A DNA stretch of 64,000 nt, taken from positions 7,208,501 through 7,272,500 of the forward strand of contig NZ_LT670849.1 in the NCBI RefSeq assembly GCF_900142985.1, in the 5' to 3' direction. Made by a program: the position numbers and the translations under genes. Shown in pieces: positions 27,031 through 35,880 of the stretch (positions are counted from its first letter, which is position 1; the number at the start of each line of letters is the position of its first letter). The stretch comes from Bradyrhizobium erythrophlei (lineage in GTDB: Bacteria > Pseudomonadota > Alphaproteobacteria > Rhizobiales > Xanthobacteraceae). The notes under the pieces were generated by a model, which was not told the origin of the DNA, did not search any database, and saw only the letters and a list, made by a program, of their open reading frames with translations.

Positions 27031-28557
27031 ATGCGTTTCATCGATTACCTCGACAAGGGCGCATCGCTTGGCATCGAGGCGCCCTGCCTCACCATGGACG
27101 GACGCGATCTCAGCTATGGCGACGTCCAGAAGCTGAGTTACCGGATCGCGCGCGCGTTTGAACGATCGGGCATCGCCCCGGGCGAGAAGGTTGCGATCCT
27201 GTCCGGCAACGATCCACTCGCTTTCAGTTGCGTATTCGGCATTTCGCGCGCCGGCGCCGTCTGGTGCCCGATCAATCCGCGCAACGAGGCGGCCGAAAAC
27301 AAGTTCATCCTCGACGGGTTCGATTGCAGCCTGTTGCTGTTTCATTCGAGCTTTGCCGCAATGGTCGAGACCGTGCGGCAGGATCTGCCCAAGCTGCGCA
27401 CGCTGGTGTGCCTTGATCAGGAAATGCCGTTCACGCCGTCGTTCGAGCGCTGGCTCAGCGGTCTCTCCGATGATCCATATCAGCGCGAGGTGGTCGACGA
27501 TCTCGCGATGATCCCGGGCACCGGCGGCACCACCGGCAAGCCGAAGGGCGTCATGCTGTCGGGCCGCAACATCGAAACGATGACCGCGCTGACCCTGATG
27601 GGCTATCCGTTCAAGGGCCGCCCGGTCTATCTCGCCTTGGCGCCGCTGACGCACGCGGCCGGCGTGCTCTGTTTCCCGATCATGACGCTCGGCGGCCGCA
27701 TCGTGATCATGCACCATCCCGATATCGGCGAATTCCTCGATTTGATCGAGCGCTATCGCGTCACGCACACCTTCCTGCCACCGACCGTGATTTACATGCT
27801 GCTCGATCATCCGAAGCTCGATCGCTCAAGGCTCGGCTCGCTGCAATGCTTCTGGTACGGCGCGGCGCCGATCTCGGCCACGCGGCTTGCGGAGGCGTTG
27901 CAGCGGATCGGACCGATGGCGCAGCTGTTCGGCCAGACCGAAGCGCCGATGATGATCTCGATGATGGCGCCCGAGGAGCACTACAATCCCGACGGCACGA
28001 TTGCGATGCGGCGGCTGTCCTCGGCGGGCAGAGTAAGCCCGCTGGTCCAGGTTGCCATCATGGACGCGGACGGCAAAATCCTGCCGACGGGGGAACGCGG
28101 CGAGATCGTGGTGCGCGGCCCGCTGGTGATGGAGGGCTACTACAAGAATCCGCAAGCGACCGCGGAGGCCTCGGCGCATGGCTGGCACCATACGGGCGAT
28201 ATCGGCCACATCGACGGCGATGGCTATCTCTACATTGTCGATCGCGCCAAGGACATGATCATCACCGGCGGCTTCAACGTCTACTCGATCGAGGTGGAGA
28301 ACGCGCTGCGCGCGCACGACTCGGTGCAGGATTGCGCGGTGGTCGGCCTGCCTGACGACAAATGGGGCGAGAGAATCGTCGCGGTGGTGCAGCCGCGTGC
28401 GGGCCAGAGCGTCGATCCGACGGCGCTCCTAGCCTTCGTCAAGCAGCAGATCGGCAGCGTCAAGACACCAAAGCAAATCGAGGTGTGGGACAGCCTGCCT
28501 CGCTCGAAGGTGGGCAAGGTGCTGAAGCCCGACATTCGCGAGCGGCTGACGCGCTGA
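27031..28557 (+). CDS. Acyl-CoA synthetase / AMP-dependent ligase
   Basis: ANL-superfamily ligase of 508 residues that adenylates a carboxylate and transfers it to CoA. The P-loop motif is PGTGGTTGKPKGVM near residue 162. GAAPIS, LFGQTEAPM, the hinge region YLYIVDRAKDMIITGGFNVYSIEVE and the C-terminal Lys in PRSKVGKVLKPD are present. ATG 27031 is chosen over ATG 27016 and a GTG at 26983, because the latter lies inside a terminator hairpin. The substrate is unknown; a medium-chain or aromatic acid is possible. The separating terminator suggests its own promoter or read-through control. Confidence 0.92.
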   Translation: MRFIDYLDKGASLGIEAPCLTMDGRDLSYGDVQKLSYRIARAFERSGIAPGEKVAILSGNDPLAFSCVFGISRAGAVWCPINPRNEAAENKFILDGFDCSLLLFHSSFAAMVETVRQDLPKLRTLVCLDQEMPFTPSFERWLSGLSDDPYQREVVDDLAMIPGTGGTTGKPKGVMLSGRNIETMTALTLMGYPFKGRPVYLALAPLTHAAGVLCFPIMTLGGRIVIMHHPDIGEFLDLIERYRVTHTFLPPTVIYMLLDHPKLDRSRLGSLQCFWYGAAPISATRLAEALQRIGPMAQLFGQTEAPMMISMMAPEEHYNPDGTIAMRRLSSAGRVSPLVQVAIMDADGKILPTGERGEIVVRGPLVMEGYYKNPQATAEASAHGWHHTGDIGHIDGDGYLYIVDRAKDMIITGGFNVYSIEVENALRAHDSVQDCAVVGLPDDKWGERIVAVVQPRAGQSVDPTALLAFVKQQIGSVKTPKQIEVWDSLPRSKVGKVLKPDIRERLTR

Positions 28558-28752
28558 TCGCGACTCCTTTTCGTGTCTGCTTGTAAACGTCGGTCAGCCC
28601 TCCGCGGCGATACGGATCGCCCAAACTTTTTGATGGCGTGACGTTGCCGGAACGTCGTCAGAAGTCGCCAGCAACAAATCTCCCGCCGGCGAGTGAGGAT
28701 TCATTAACCACGTACATTCGAGGATCGCCTCGGGCCTTTTGGGGGATATTGG

Positions 28753-29424
28753 ATGTCTTCAATCTCGGGACTTGGATCGAGTCAGTACACCTACAGCAGC
28801 CCGCTTCAGCAACTGGAAGCGGAGCTTCAATCTGAAGTTTCGGCTGGCACCGTCAGCTCAACCGACCAGTCCGCGCTCTCCTCGGCGCTGACGAGCATCG
28901 ACAGTTCACTGTCGGCTGGTCAATCTTCGTCCGGTTCGCAGGCCGCGGGTTCTGCGGGCAGCGGAGACACCGGTCCCGGCGACATCAAGTCGAAGATCAA
29001 CAGCCTCATCCAGGCCCAGGTCTCCAGCGGCGCGTTGACAAGCGATCAGGCCACCGAGTTGCAAAATCTCTTCGCCAACACGTTCGGCAATGGCCACGGA
29101 GGTCAGGGCGGGCCCGGCGGACCCGGTGGTGGACCAGGTGGCCCGCAGGGTGGCCCTCCTCCCGGACCGCCTCCGTCCGGAGGCGGTTCAAGCTCTTCGT
29201 CTTCGAGCGCAACGTCAGCACTCCAACAACTGCTCGATAGTTCGTCGTCCAGCTCGACCGACGGTTCCAGCGACAGTTCGTCGAGCAACAGCTCCTCACT
29301 CGGCAACGTCTTGCAGGACTTCCTCAAGCTGCTTCAGGACGCGCAATCCCTTTCATATGGCGCCAACGGCACGACAACCGCGTCGAGCACAGCTGCATCA
29401 ACGCTGATCAACTATCAGGCCTGA
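28753..29424 (+). CDS. Ser/Gly/Pro-rich hypothetical protein with two diverged helical repeats
   Basis: 223 residues, no signal peptide or membrane helix. Two related helical segments are visible: about 17-55 (LEAELQSEVSAGTVSSTDQSALSSAL) and about 76-110 (INSLIQAQVSSGALTSDQATELQNLF). Between and after them are Gly/Ser-rich stretches, a run of GGPGG-type repeats (about 115-145), and poly-Ser (about 150-190). Similar proteins are common in Bradyrhizobium with no assigned role. The two repeats resemble EF-hand-like or dockerin-like helix pairs only loosely. Its terminator has been split by a repeat element. Confidence 0.7.
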   Translation: MSSISGLGSSQYTYSSPLQQLEAELQSEVSAGTVSSTDQSALSSALTSIDSSLSAGQSSSGSQAAGSAGSGDTGPGDIKSKINSLIQAQVSSGALTSDQATELQNLFANTFGNGHGGQGGPGGPGGGPGGPQGGPPPGPPPSGGGSSSSSSSATSALQQLLDSSSSSSTDGSSDSSSSNSSSLGNVLQDFLKLLQDAQSLSYGANGTTTASSTAASTLINYQA

Positions 29425-29457
29425 GCAAGAGCTCGAGGATACGAGTACCAAACGAAG

Positions 29458-29644
29458 AAGCCCCGCCAGCGACTAGTGGTCCAATTCTAACATTCGCATC
29501 CCTTCTCAGCGCGCACTTTTGCGAATGTTAGAATTAAAGGACCACTAGGAATATAAGTTTCTAGTGGAGTGGATTTGACATTCGCTCGACGAACTCGCGG
29601 CCAGGCGGGAAGCGAATGTCAAATCCACTCCACTAGCGGGGCTT
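29458..29644 (+). terminator. Rho-independent terminator whose loop carries a repeat element
   Basis: AAGCCCCGC (29458-29466) is complementary to GCGGGGCTT (29636-29644), which is followed by TTT. Between the arms lies the complete composite palindrome, copy 2. The ancestral terminator of the Ser/Gly-rich gene seems to have received the element in its loop. Confidence 0.8.
29473..29636. repeat. Composite palindromic element, copy 2
   Basis: Hairpin A (29473-29548) has the same CTAGTGGTCC...GGACCACTAG ends as the copy at 9570. Its inner stem reads AATTCTAACATTCGCA, with the partner base also changed so that the pair is kept (G:C in copy 1, A:T here). Hairpin B (29561-29636) has a perfect 26-base-pair stem starting CTAGTGGAGTGG; its loop holds GAACTCGCGGC (29591-29601). 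Both copies are preceded by CGA and lie between genes. Confidence 0.9.
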
Positions 29645-29745
29645 TTTATTTGATCGCTCATGTCCAGAATGAGGGAAATACGCCGTTGTCATGCGAGGCT
29701 ATCGTGCGAGACTTGTCGCTCCCATGAACTTCAAGGCGCCCCCTC

Positions 29746-30435
29746 ATGCCGCTTCAGATCGGAATTGTCGTCTTCCCGAAAGTGACGCAGCTCGACTTCA
29801 CCGGCCCGCTACAGGTGTTCTCGAGCCTAGCCGATACCAACGTGCATCTGATCTGGAAGCGGATCGAGCCGGTGGCGAGCGACACCGCGCTCACGGTCCT
29901 GCCGACCACAAGCTTTGCCGATTGCCCACCACTCGACGTGATCTGCGTCCCCGGCGGTGCGGGCACCGACGACATGGTTGTTGACGCGGAGATGCTCGAC
30001 TTCCTGCGCGCGCAAGCCAAGACCGCCAAGTACGTCACGTCGGTCTGCACGGGATCGCTGGTGCTTGGCGCCGCCGGACTGCTTGACGGATACAAGGCCA
30101 CCACGCACTGGACCGCGGTCGGCTATCTCGAGGGTTACGGCGCGCTGCCGACCAAGACGCGGGTGTGCGTCGACCGTAACCGCGTGACGGGCGGCGGCGT
30201 GACCGCCGGAATTGATTTTGCGTTGACGCTGGTTTCGATTTTGGTCGACCGCCCGACCGCGGAAATGATCCAGCTTCGGCTCGAATATAATCCGGCACCT
30301 CCGTTCACGTCAGGCTCGCCCGACACGGCGCCACCGGAAGTCATCACGCGCCTGCGGCAGACGAATCCGGCGGGCCAGGCGCGCCGCAAGGCCAACAATC
30401 AGCAAGCGGCCGCGGCGCTACGTGCTCACGGCTAG
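29746..30435 (+). CDS. DJ-1/PfpI-family protein (isonitrile hydratase-like)
   Basis: 229 residues of the glutamine-amidotransferase-like DJ-1 superfamily. IGIVVFPKVTQLDFTGPLQVFS at the N-terminus is typical of isonitrile hydratase (InhA-type) and the ligand domain of GlxA-like regulators. The nucleophile elbow TSVCTGSLVLGAAGLL puts Cys near residue 101, and TTHW follows. There is no C-terminal AraC domain, so it is an enzyme-type member rather than a regulator. Substrate not determined. Confidence 0.9.
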   Translation: MPLQIGIVVFPKVTQLDFTGPLQVFSSLADTNVHLIWKRIEPVASDTALTVLPTTSFADCPPLDVICVPGGAGTDDMVVDAEMLDFLRAQAKTAKYVTSVCTGSLVLGAAGLLDGYKATTHWTAVGYLEGYGALPTKTRVCVDRNRVTGGGVTAGIDFALTLVSILVDRPTAEMIQLRLEYNPAPPFTSGSPDTAPPEVITRLRQTNPAGQARRKANNQQAAAALRAHG

Positions 30436-30476
30436 GGAACAATCTCGTCGCAGGCTCGTCATCGTTGTGTCGATGG

Positions 30477-31895
30477 TCAGGCTTTCCCCGCCGGCGCAAT
30501 CAATATCGCAGCGCTCGCCGCTGCTGCCGCGCAGATGACTGCGCCCATCGTTGCGGCTACTCCAAAAGCTGAAAGCAGAGCAGGTCCGGATGCCGCTACC
30601 ACGGGTCCAATAAGGGCTGTCGCTACGAGTCCGCCGGTACGCGCCACCGCGCTGTTCAGCCCGGATGCCGCACCCGTGTGGCCGCTGTCGACGGACATCA
30701 GCACCGCTGTCGTGAGCGGGGCGACCGCACAGGCCATTCCCAAGGCAATCACGATCATCGCGGGAAACACCCCAAGCCAATAGCTTGTGGCCGAGCCGAT
30801 CCGCAGCATCATGAGAAGGCCGGCCGCAACGATGACCGGTCCTGTGATCAACAGCCATCGCGGACCCACCTTTGCCGCCAACGCACCGGCGGCAGGCGAT
30901 GCTACAGCGATAACCAGCGGCAGGGGCAGTAGCGCAGCGCCGGCCTGCGTCGCGGCGTACCCGTTGGCTTGAATCAATACATAGGGCACCAGCACGAACA
31001 TGCCGCCGAGCGCGCCGTACAGCAGGAACGTCAAGAGCGTGAGGCCGATAAAGCTGCGGGACCCGAACAGCGAGAGCGGCATCATGGCCATATCGCCCAG
31101 CCGTCGCTCCGCAGACAGGAACAGGAGCGAGATGATCAAGCCCACCCCGAGGACGACGAAGGCGGAAAGCGACCAGGCCCGACCGGATCCTTCAGTCAAC
31201 GCCCAGGTCGCAAGGCCCAAAGCAGCCGTGATCAGTGCTCCACCCAACCAGTCGAGACTGCCGGCGGTATCGTCGACGTCCGTGTCGACATAACGCGACG
31301 CTAGCGCGACCGCAGCTATGGACAACGGAACGTTGATCAGAAAGGCAAGGCGCCAACTGCCGGCATCGATGAGCCAGCCGCCGAGAACGGGTCCGACCGC
31401 AGCCGCAGCCGCTCCAGTCGCCGCCCATATGCCGATCGCGCGGCCTTTCGCCTCGCCAGCGAAACTCTGGCCTAGGATCGCGAGACTGTTTGGCATCAGC
31501 ATGGCGGCGCTCGCACCCTGCACGAAGCGAGCAAGCAGCAACAAGATAAGGCTCGGCGCCATCGCGCAAGCCAGAGAAGCGATGCCGAACAAAAGAACGC
31601 CCGCGATCAAGAGGCGACGGCGCCCGTACCGGTCTCCCGCTGCTCCTCCCAGCAAAAGCAGCGCGCTCAAGGGAAGCAAATAGGCATTGACGACCCACTG
31701 CAGGCCGCTGGCGTCCGCGTGGAAACTCCGACCAATCGCCGGTAGCCCAACATTCACGACCGAACTATCGATGAACGCCAAACTCGATGCCAGGATCGTC
31801 GTCGCGATTACGAGGCGAGGATACGCGGGCGATCGCGTCCCTTCGGCTGCTCGCGCGGTCGCAGCGTCGAAGGGGACGTGAATGGCGTTGCTCAT
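30477..31895 (-). CDS. MFS drug-efflux transporter, DHA2 (14-helix) family
   Basis: 472-residue inner-membrane transporter. ASSLAFIDSSVVNVGLPAIG in helix 1 and GGAAGDRYGRRRLL in loop 2-3 are typical of the EmrB/QacA group, as are RFVQGASAAMLMPNSLAI and GPVLGGWLIDAGSWRLAFLINVP (motif C region). About 14 hydrophobic segments are visible. It is divergent from a medium-chain oxidoreductase gene 147 bases away. Export of toxic organic compounds is likely; the substrate is unknown. Confidence 0.92.
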   Translation of the reverse strand: MSNAIHVPFDAATARAAEGTRSPAYPRLVIATTILASSLAFIDSSVVNVGLPAIGRSFHADASGLQWVVNAYLLPLSALLLLGGAAGDRYGRRRLLIAGVLLFGIASLACAMAPSLILLLLARFVQGASAAMLMPNSLAILGQSFAGEAKGRAIGIWAATGAAAAAVGPVLGGWLIDAGSWRLAFLINVPLSIAAVALASRYVDTDVDDTAGSLDWLGGALITAALGLATWALTEGSGRAWSLSAFVVLGVGLIISLLFLSAERRLGDMAMMPLSLFGSRSFIGLTLLTFLLYGALGGMFVLVPYVLIQANGYAATQAGAALLPLPLVIAVASPAAGALAAKVGPRWLLITGPVIVAAGLLMMLRIGSATSYWLGVFPAMIVIALGMACAVAPLTTAVLMSVDSGHTGAASGLNSAVARTGGLVATALIGPVVAASGPALLSAFGVAATMGAVICAAAAASAAILIAPAGKA

Positions 31896-32041
31896 TTGCG
31901 GTCAATGTAGGGCGCACATGCTGGGAGAACCAGCGGGAACAGGCGGAGCCGCTTTGGCTCTTACGGTTGGACGACTTAGCGAGGCAGCCCCGGCGACCAA
32001 TTAAGCTCGCTGACGAGCATCGGACATGCCAAGCTGGTCCC

Positions 32042-33100
32042 ATGTCCTGGCAGCATGTTCGCATATCCCGGTTCGGTGGCCCCGAGGTCCTGGAGCTCGC
32101 GGAAGAGACTACGATTCCCGATCCCGGCCCGGGCGAGGTGCGGATCAAGGTTCTCGCAGCCGGGACCGGCTTCACCGACAGCTTTATCCGGCGCGGCCGC
32201 TATCTGGATTTCAAGGGACCGCTGCCATTCACGCCGGGCTACGATCTGGTGGGCGTTGTCGAGAAGGCCGGCCCGGGCGTGAGCGCGCCACTTGAAGGCG
32301 AGATGGTTGCCGATCTCTGCGTCGTCGGCGGCTACACGCAATATGCCATCCGGCCCGCGCGCTTCCTCGTGCCCGTTCCGGATGGCGTCGATTTGTCGGA
32401 AGCGGTTTGCATCCCGCTCGCCTACCTGACCGCCTTCCAGATGCTCACGCGCTATCGCAGCTTTTCGCCCGGCGAGACGATCCTCGTCATCGGCGCGTCG
32501 GGCACGGTCGGCACCGCCCTGCTCGATCTGGCGCGTCATTTCGGCCTGAAGGCGATCGGCACCTGCTCGGCAGCTAACGTTGCCGTCGTCGAGAAATTCG
32601 GTGCTGTTGCAATCGACTATCGCGCCGGGGACTTCGTTGCTGCCGTGCGCAAACTCACGGCGGAACGAACGGGCGGCGCCGGCGTCGATGCGGCATTCGA
32701 TGCGATGGGTGGCTCACACTTCGCGCGATCGTTCGCCTGTCTTGCGCCGGGCGGCATGCTCATTGGCTACGGCGCGCAGACGATGGCAATCGGGCACGAA
32801 AACCTCATCGCCGCCGGACTTGGAATGGCGCGGTTGAAGCTATGGGGCGCGTTGAGTTTCCTGTTCCGCGGCCGTCGTGCTCTTTTCTACAGCATCACCG
32901 ATCGCCGCCAGTCGCACCCCGACGAGTTCAAGGCCGATATGCTCGCCTTGTTCGAGTTACTGCGCAGCGGCGCGATTCATCCCGTTGTCGTCGCTCGCGA
33001 ACCGTTGTCCGCGGCAAAAGATGTTCACACGCGCATCGACGCGGGCGGGTTCGGCGGCAAGATCGTGCTGCTGCCATGGCAAGGGGAACCATCCCGCTAA
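32042..33100 (+). CDS. Zinc-independent medium-chain dehydrogenase/reductase (quinone oxidoreductase-like)
   Basis: 352 residues from ATG 32042; the frame stays open upstream but without family similarity. The GroES-like N-terminal domain has PGEVRIKVLAAGTGFTDSFIRRG and FTPGYDLVGVVEKAG. The Rossmann domain has ILVIGASGTVGTALLDLA near residue 150. The zinc-binding Cys set of alcohol dehydrogenases is missing, placing it with quinone or enoyl reductases using NADPH. It is divergent from the MFS transporter and convergent with a LysR gene. Confidence 0.9.
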   Translation: MSWQHVRISRFGGPEVLELAEETTIPDPGPGEVRIKVLAAGTGFTDSFIRRGRYLDFKGPLPFTPGYDLVGVVEKAGPGVSAPLEGEMVADLCVVGGYTQYAIRPARFLVPVPDGVDLSEAVCIPLAYLTAFQMLTRYRSFSPGETILVIGASGTVGTALLDLARHFGLKAIGTCSAANVAVVEKFGAVAIDYRAGDFVAAVRKLTAERTGGAGVDAAFDAMGGSHFARSFACLAPGGMLIGYGAQTMAIGHENLIAAGLGMARLKLWGALSFLFRGRRALFYSITDRRQSHPDEFKADMLALFELLRSGAIHPVVVAREPLSAAKDVHTRIDAGGFGGKIVLLPWQGEPSR

Positions 33101-33119
33101 CGTGGAACACTCGTGCGGC

Positions 33120-33171
33120 GAATTTGAAATTCCTATCAGTTCGCCGCGAGTTCGATAGGAACTTCAAATTC
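33120..33171. repeat. Long-stem palindrome with the shared GAACTCGCGGC loop
   Basis: GAATTTGAAATTCCTATC (33120-33137) pairs with GATAGGAACTTCAAATTC (33154-33171) at 17 of 18 positions. The loop, read on the minus strand, is GAACTCGCGGCGAACT, sharing 11 bases with the loops of the hairpin B elements at 9692 and 29591. It lies between the stops of two convergent genes and may terminate both, but it has no T tract. Confidence 0.75.
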
Positions 33172-33192
33172 AAAGCCGCACCTAGCCGCGTG

Positions 33193-34089
33193 TCAGTCGC
33201 GCGATACGGACAGTCCCGCGAGAAGCGGCGCGTACGCGGCGAGCCTGTGGGATACGAACTCCGAGAAGAGCCGCACGCGCTTCGTCTTGCGTGTCTCCCC
33301 CTGTGTGAGAAGCCAGACCGTTCCGTACATGTGCAGGTCGGTGCCCGGCACTCTCACCAGCAGCGGGTCGGCATCGCCGACGAAGCAAGGCAGTGTCGTG
33401 ATCCCGAGCCCTTGCCGTACAGCAACGATCTGCGCCCCGGCGTCACTGGTCCTGAATGGAACCCCCGTGGTGCGAACCTCACCCTCGCTGGCCCAATCCG
33501 GAATTCCATGAATGCTGATGACGATCCAGCGGATGGGATCAGGCGCGCCCGCACGCCACGCGGCAAGTCGATCGCGGGACATGTAGACGCCGCCGAACAG
33601 CTCCGGTCCCTTCAGGCCGTGAAGATTGAGCGGCAGGGTTTTGCGGTCGTAGACGACGCGGATCGCCACGTCGGCCTCCCGGTTGGTCAGATTTGCCAGC
33701 TCGCCGAACGACAGGATTTCCATCTCGATGTCCGGATGCTGACGCGCAAAATCCGCGAAGTCCGGCATGAGCAGGTGTGTCGCGAGCGGCGGCGCCAGCG
33801 TCACCCGCAGACGCCCGCGCACGCTCTGGTCGCGCCCGAAGACCCGCGTCTCCAGCTGGTGCGACGACGCTTCCATCTGGTCCGCGAACTCGAGGACCTC
33901 CTCGCCTGCAGCCGTCAGGCGGTAGCCCGAAGGCAGTTTTTCGAACATGTGCCCCCCGAGGCGTTCCTCGAGCTGGGCGATGCGCCGCAGCACTGTCGCG
34001 TGGTTCACACCGAGGCGCTCGGCGGCGGCCCGCACCGAGCCTCCGCGAGCGACGGCAAGAAAGAAGCGAACGTCATCCCAGTCGATCAT
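33193..34089 (-). CDS. LysR-family transcriptional regulator
   Basis: 298 residues from ATG 34089 (MIDWDDVRFFLAVARGG). The winged helix-turn-helix is clear: GSVRAAAERLGVNHATVLRRIAQLEERLGGHMFEK. The rest is the periplasmic-binding-like effector domain. It belongs to the subgroup with short, MIDWDDLR-type N-termini that often act on neighbouring oxidoreductase genes. It is divergent from the SDR / F420-type reductase / RutE-like cluster starting at 34352, the likely target. An ATCGT-GCG-ACGAT palindrome (34139-34151) lies between them. Confidence 0.92.
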   Translation of the reverse strand: MIDWDDVRFFLAVARGGSVRAAAERLGVNHATVLRRIAQLEERLGGHMFEKLPSGYRLTAAGEEVLEFADQMEASSHQLETRVFGRDQSVRGRLRVTLAPPLATHLLMPDFADFARQHPDIEMEILSFGELANLTNREADVAIRVVYDRKTLPLNLHGLKGPELFGGVYMSRDRLAAWRAGAPDPIRWIVISIHGIPDWASEGEVRTTGVPFRTSDAGAQIVAVRQGLGITTLPCFVGDADPLLVRVPGTDLHMYGTVWLLTQGETRKTKRVRLFSEFVSHRLAAYAPLLAGLSVSRD

Positions 34090-34351
34090 GGTGCAATCCC
34101 GCACCACACGGGTGCTTTTTTGAAGCTGTATCCGGCACATCGTGCGACGATATAAGCGATTTTTCCCACTCTTCCATAGGAAGGTAACCCGATGTCGAAC
34201 GGCATGCCGATCGGTGTCGGGTGCTCAACTGGATGATTTTCGCACCACCGATGTGCGTTTTTCCGCACTGAATTGCGGACGGTGGCGGTCCCATGTCGAG
34301 GTCCTCGGGAATGTCCCCGAACGATCAAGGCGGAGCCTCGAAGGACAGATC

Positions 34352-35086
34352 ATGGGTAAGCTCGAAGGTAAGGTTGCAGTCATCACGGGTGGATCGAGCG
34401 GCATGGCGCTGGAGGGCGCCAAGCGGTTCGTGGAAGAAGGCGCTTACGTTTTCATAACGGGCCGGAAGCAGGAGAAGCTCGACGAGGCCGTCAAGCTGAT
34501 CGGCCGCAACGTGACCGGCGTGCGCGGCGACGCTGCTAATCTCGACGACCTCGACCGCCTGTTCGAAACCGTTAAGCGGGAGAAGGGCAAGATCGACGTC
34601 CTGTACGCGAGCGCCGGCATGGGCGACGCCGCCCCGTTGGGCCAGATCACCGAGCAACATTTCGATTCGACCTTCGGCTTGAATGCGCGCGGCACCTTGT
34701 TCACGGTCCAGAAGGCGCTGCCGCTGCTCAAGGATGGCGGCTCAATCTTCATGACCGGATCGGTCGCCTCGCTCAAAGGTTTTCCCGGCTACAGCGTCTA
34801 TGCGGCGAGCAAGGCGACGCTGCATGCGTTCGCCCGCGGGTGGCTCAACGAATTGAAGGGCCGGAATATCCGGGTGAACGTGCTGCACCCGGGGCCGGTC
34901 GCCACGCCGATGCAGGACGAGGTGCTCACCGAGGACGCGAAGCGGATGTTCGAATCCTTGATCCCGCGGGGCACGATGGGGCGTCCCGAGGAAATCGCCG
35001 CGGTCGCGGTCTTCCTGGCTTCCGACGATTCCAGCTTCGTGAACGGGTTGGAGTTGTCCGTCGACGGCGGCTTTTCGGCCATCTGA
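34352..35086 (+). CDS. Short-chain dehydrogenase/reductase
   Basis: 244 residues from ATG 34352. GGSSGMALEGAKRF is a slightly atypical TGxxxGxG cofactor loop (the usual Ile-Gly is Met-Ala). YASAGMGD replaces the common NNAG, MTGSVAS carries the catalytic Ser, and YSVYAASKA the Tyr-Lys pair. The C-terminus is FVNGLELSVDGG. It is first in a three-gene redox cluster divergent from a LysR regulator. An open frame continues upstream but reads into the regulatory region. Confidence 0.92.
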   Translation: MGKLEGKVAVITGGSSGMALEGAKRFVEEGAYVFITGRKQEKLDEAVKLIGRNVTGVRGDAANLDDLDRLFETVKREKGKIDVLYASAGMGDAAPLGQITEQHFDSTFGLNARGTLFTVQKALPLLKDGGSIFMTGSVASLKGFPGYSVYAASKATLHAFARGWLNELKGRNIRVNVLHPGPVATPMQDEVLTEDAKRMFESLIPRGTMGRPEEIAAVAVFLASDDSSFVNGLELSVDGGFSAI

Positions 35087-35219
35087 AATCGCGCCCGATC
35101 GCGGCAACGCGCATCTCTCGAACGGCGGCCTGACTCGCGAGTGCCGCCACGCAGCCGAACGGACGATCGGCGTCATCGCAGATCGGGCGATCCACATCGA
35201 AACGGATCGGAGAATTACC

Positions 35220-35828
35220 ATGAGCTACGCAATCATCGGCTTCGGCAAGATCGGCCAGGCGCTCGCCAAGGCGTTCGCGCGCAACGGCATCGAAGTGTCC
35301 GTCGCGACCACCCGCGATCCCGAAAGCTTCGCATCCGACACGGCCGCGATCGGCCCCACCATCATCCCCAAGAAGCTCGCGGAAGCGGTCGAGGCGGATG
35401 TCGTCTTCTTGGCCGTTCGTTTCGAGCAGTACCCGGATGTCGCGAAAGCGCTGCCTACCTGGCAGGGCAAGACCATCGTCGACGTGACCAACGCCTACGG
35501 CGTGCCTCCCGAGAAACTGGAGGGACAGCTCTCTGCCAAGGTCGTCGCGCAGGCTTTCGCCGGGGCGCGGCTCGTCAAGGGCTTCAACCACCTGAGCGCG
35601 ACGGTCCTCGGCCAGGATCCGGCGGTCCACGGCGGCAGGAGGGTCGTGTTCCTGGCGAGCGACGATGACGGCGCCACGACCGACATCGGCGCGCTCGCGA
35701 AAGATCTCGGGTTCGCGCCGATCGACCTCGGCAGGCTTTCGGAGGGCGGAATGCTCGTCCATGGGCGCGGCAACAGTTGGGGCCGGCTGATCTTCAAGGA
35801 CCTGGTCAAGTTCGACGACAAGTCCTGA
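35220..35828 (+). CDS. NADP-dependent F420-type oxidoreductase-like protein
   Basis: 202 residues with an N-terminal Rossmann domain (MSYAIIGFGKIGQALAKAFARNGIEVSVATTR) and VDVTNAYGV, QAFAGARLVKGFNH and GGRRVVFLASDD, the pattern of the F420-dependent NADP reductase family (Pfam F420_oxidored). Most bacterial members bind NADPH and do not use F420, so the real partner is unknown. Ribosome site GGAGAATTACC precedes ATG 35220. It lies second in the LysR-linked cluster. Confidence 0.88.
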   Translation: MSYAIIGFGKIGQALAKAFARNGIEVSVATTRDPESFASDTAAIGPTIIPKKLAEAVEADVVFLAVRFEQYPDVAKALPTWQGKTIVDVTNAYGVPPEKLEGQLSAKVVAQAFAGARLVKGFNHLSATVLGQDPAVHGGRRVVFLASDDDGATTDIGALAKDLGFAPIDLGRLSEGGMLVHGRGNSWGRLIFKDLVKFDDKS

Positions 35829-35880
35829 TCGCACGGCCCGACGATCGCACCATCTTCAACGATTTCGAAGGAATACATCC

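Noticed and set aside
34101..34121. GCACC-ACACG-GGTGC followed by TTTTTT as a terminator
   Set aside because: The stem has only 5 pairs and lies in the LysR leader on the wrong strand for either neighbouring gene.
32842..34155. A 437-residue plus-strand frame
   Set aside because: It overlaps the 3' end of the oxidoreductase and runs antisense through the LysR gene, which has clear domain motifs.
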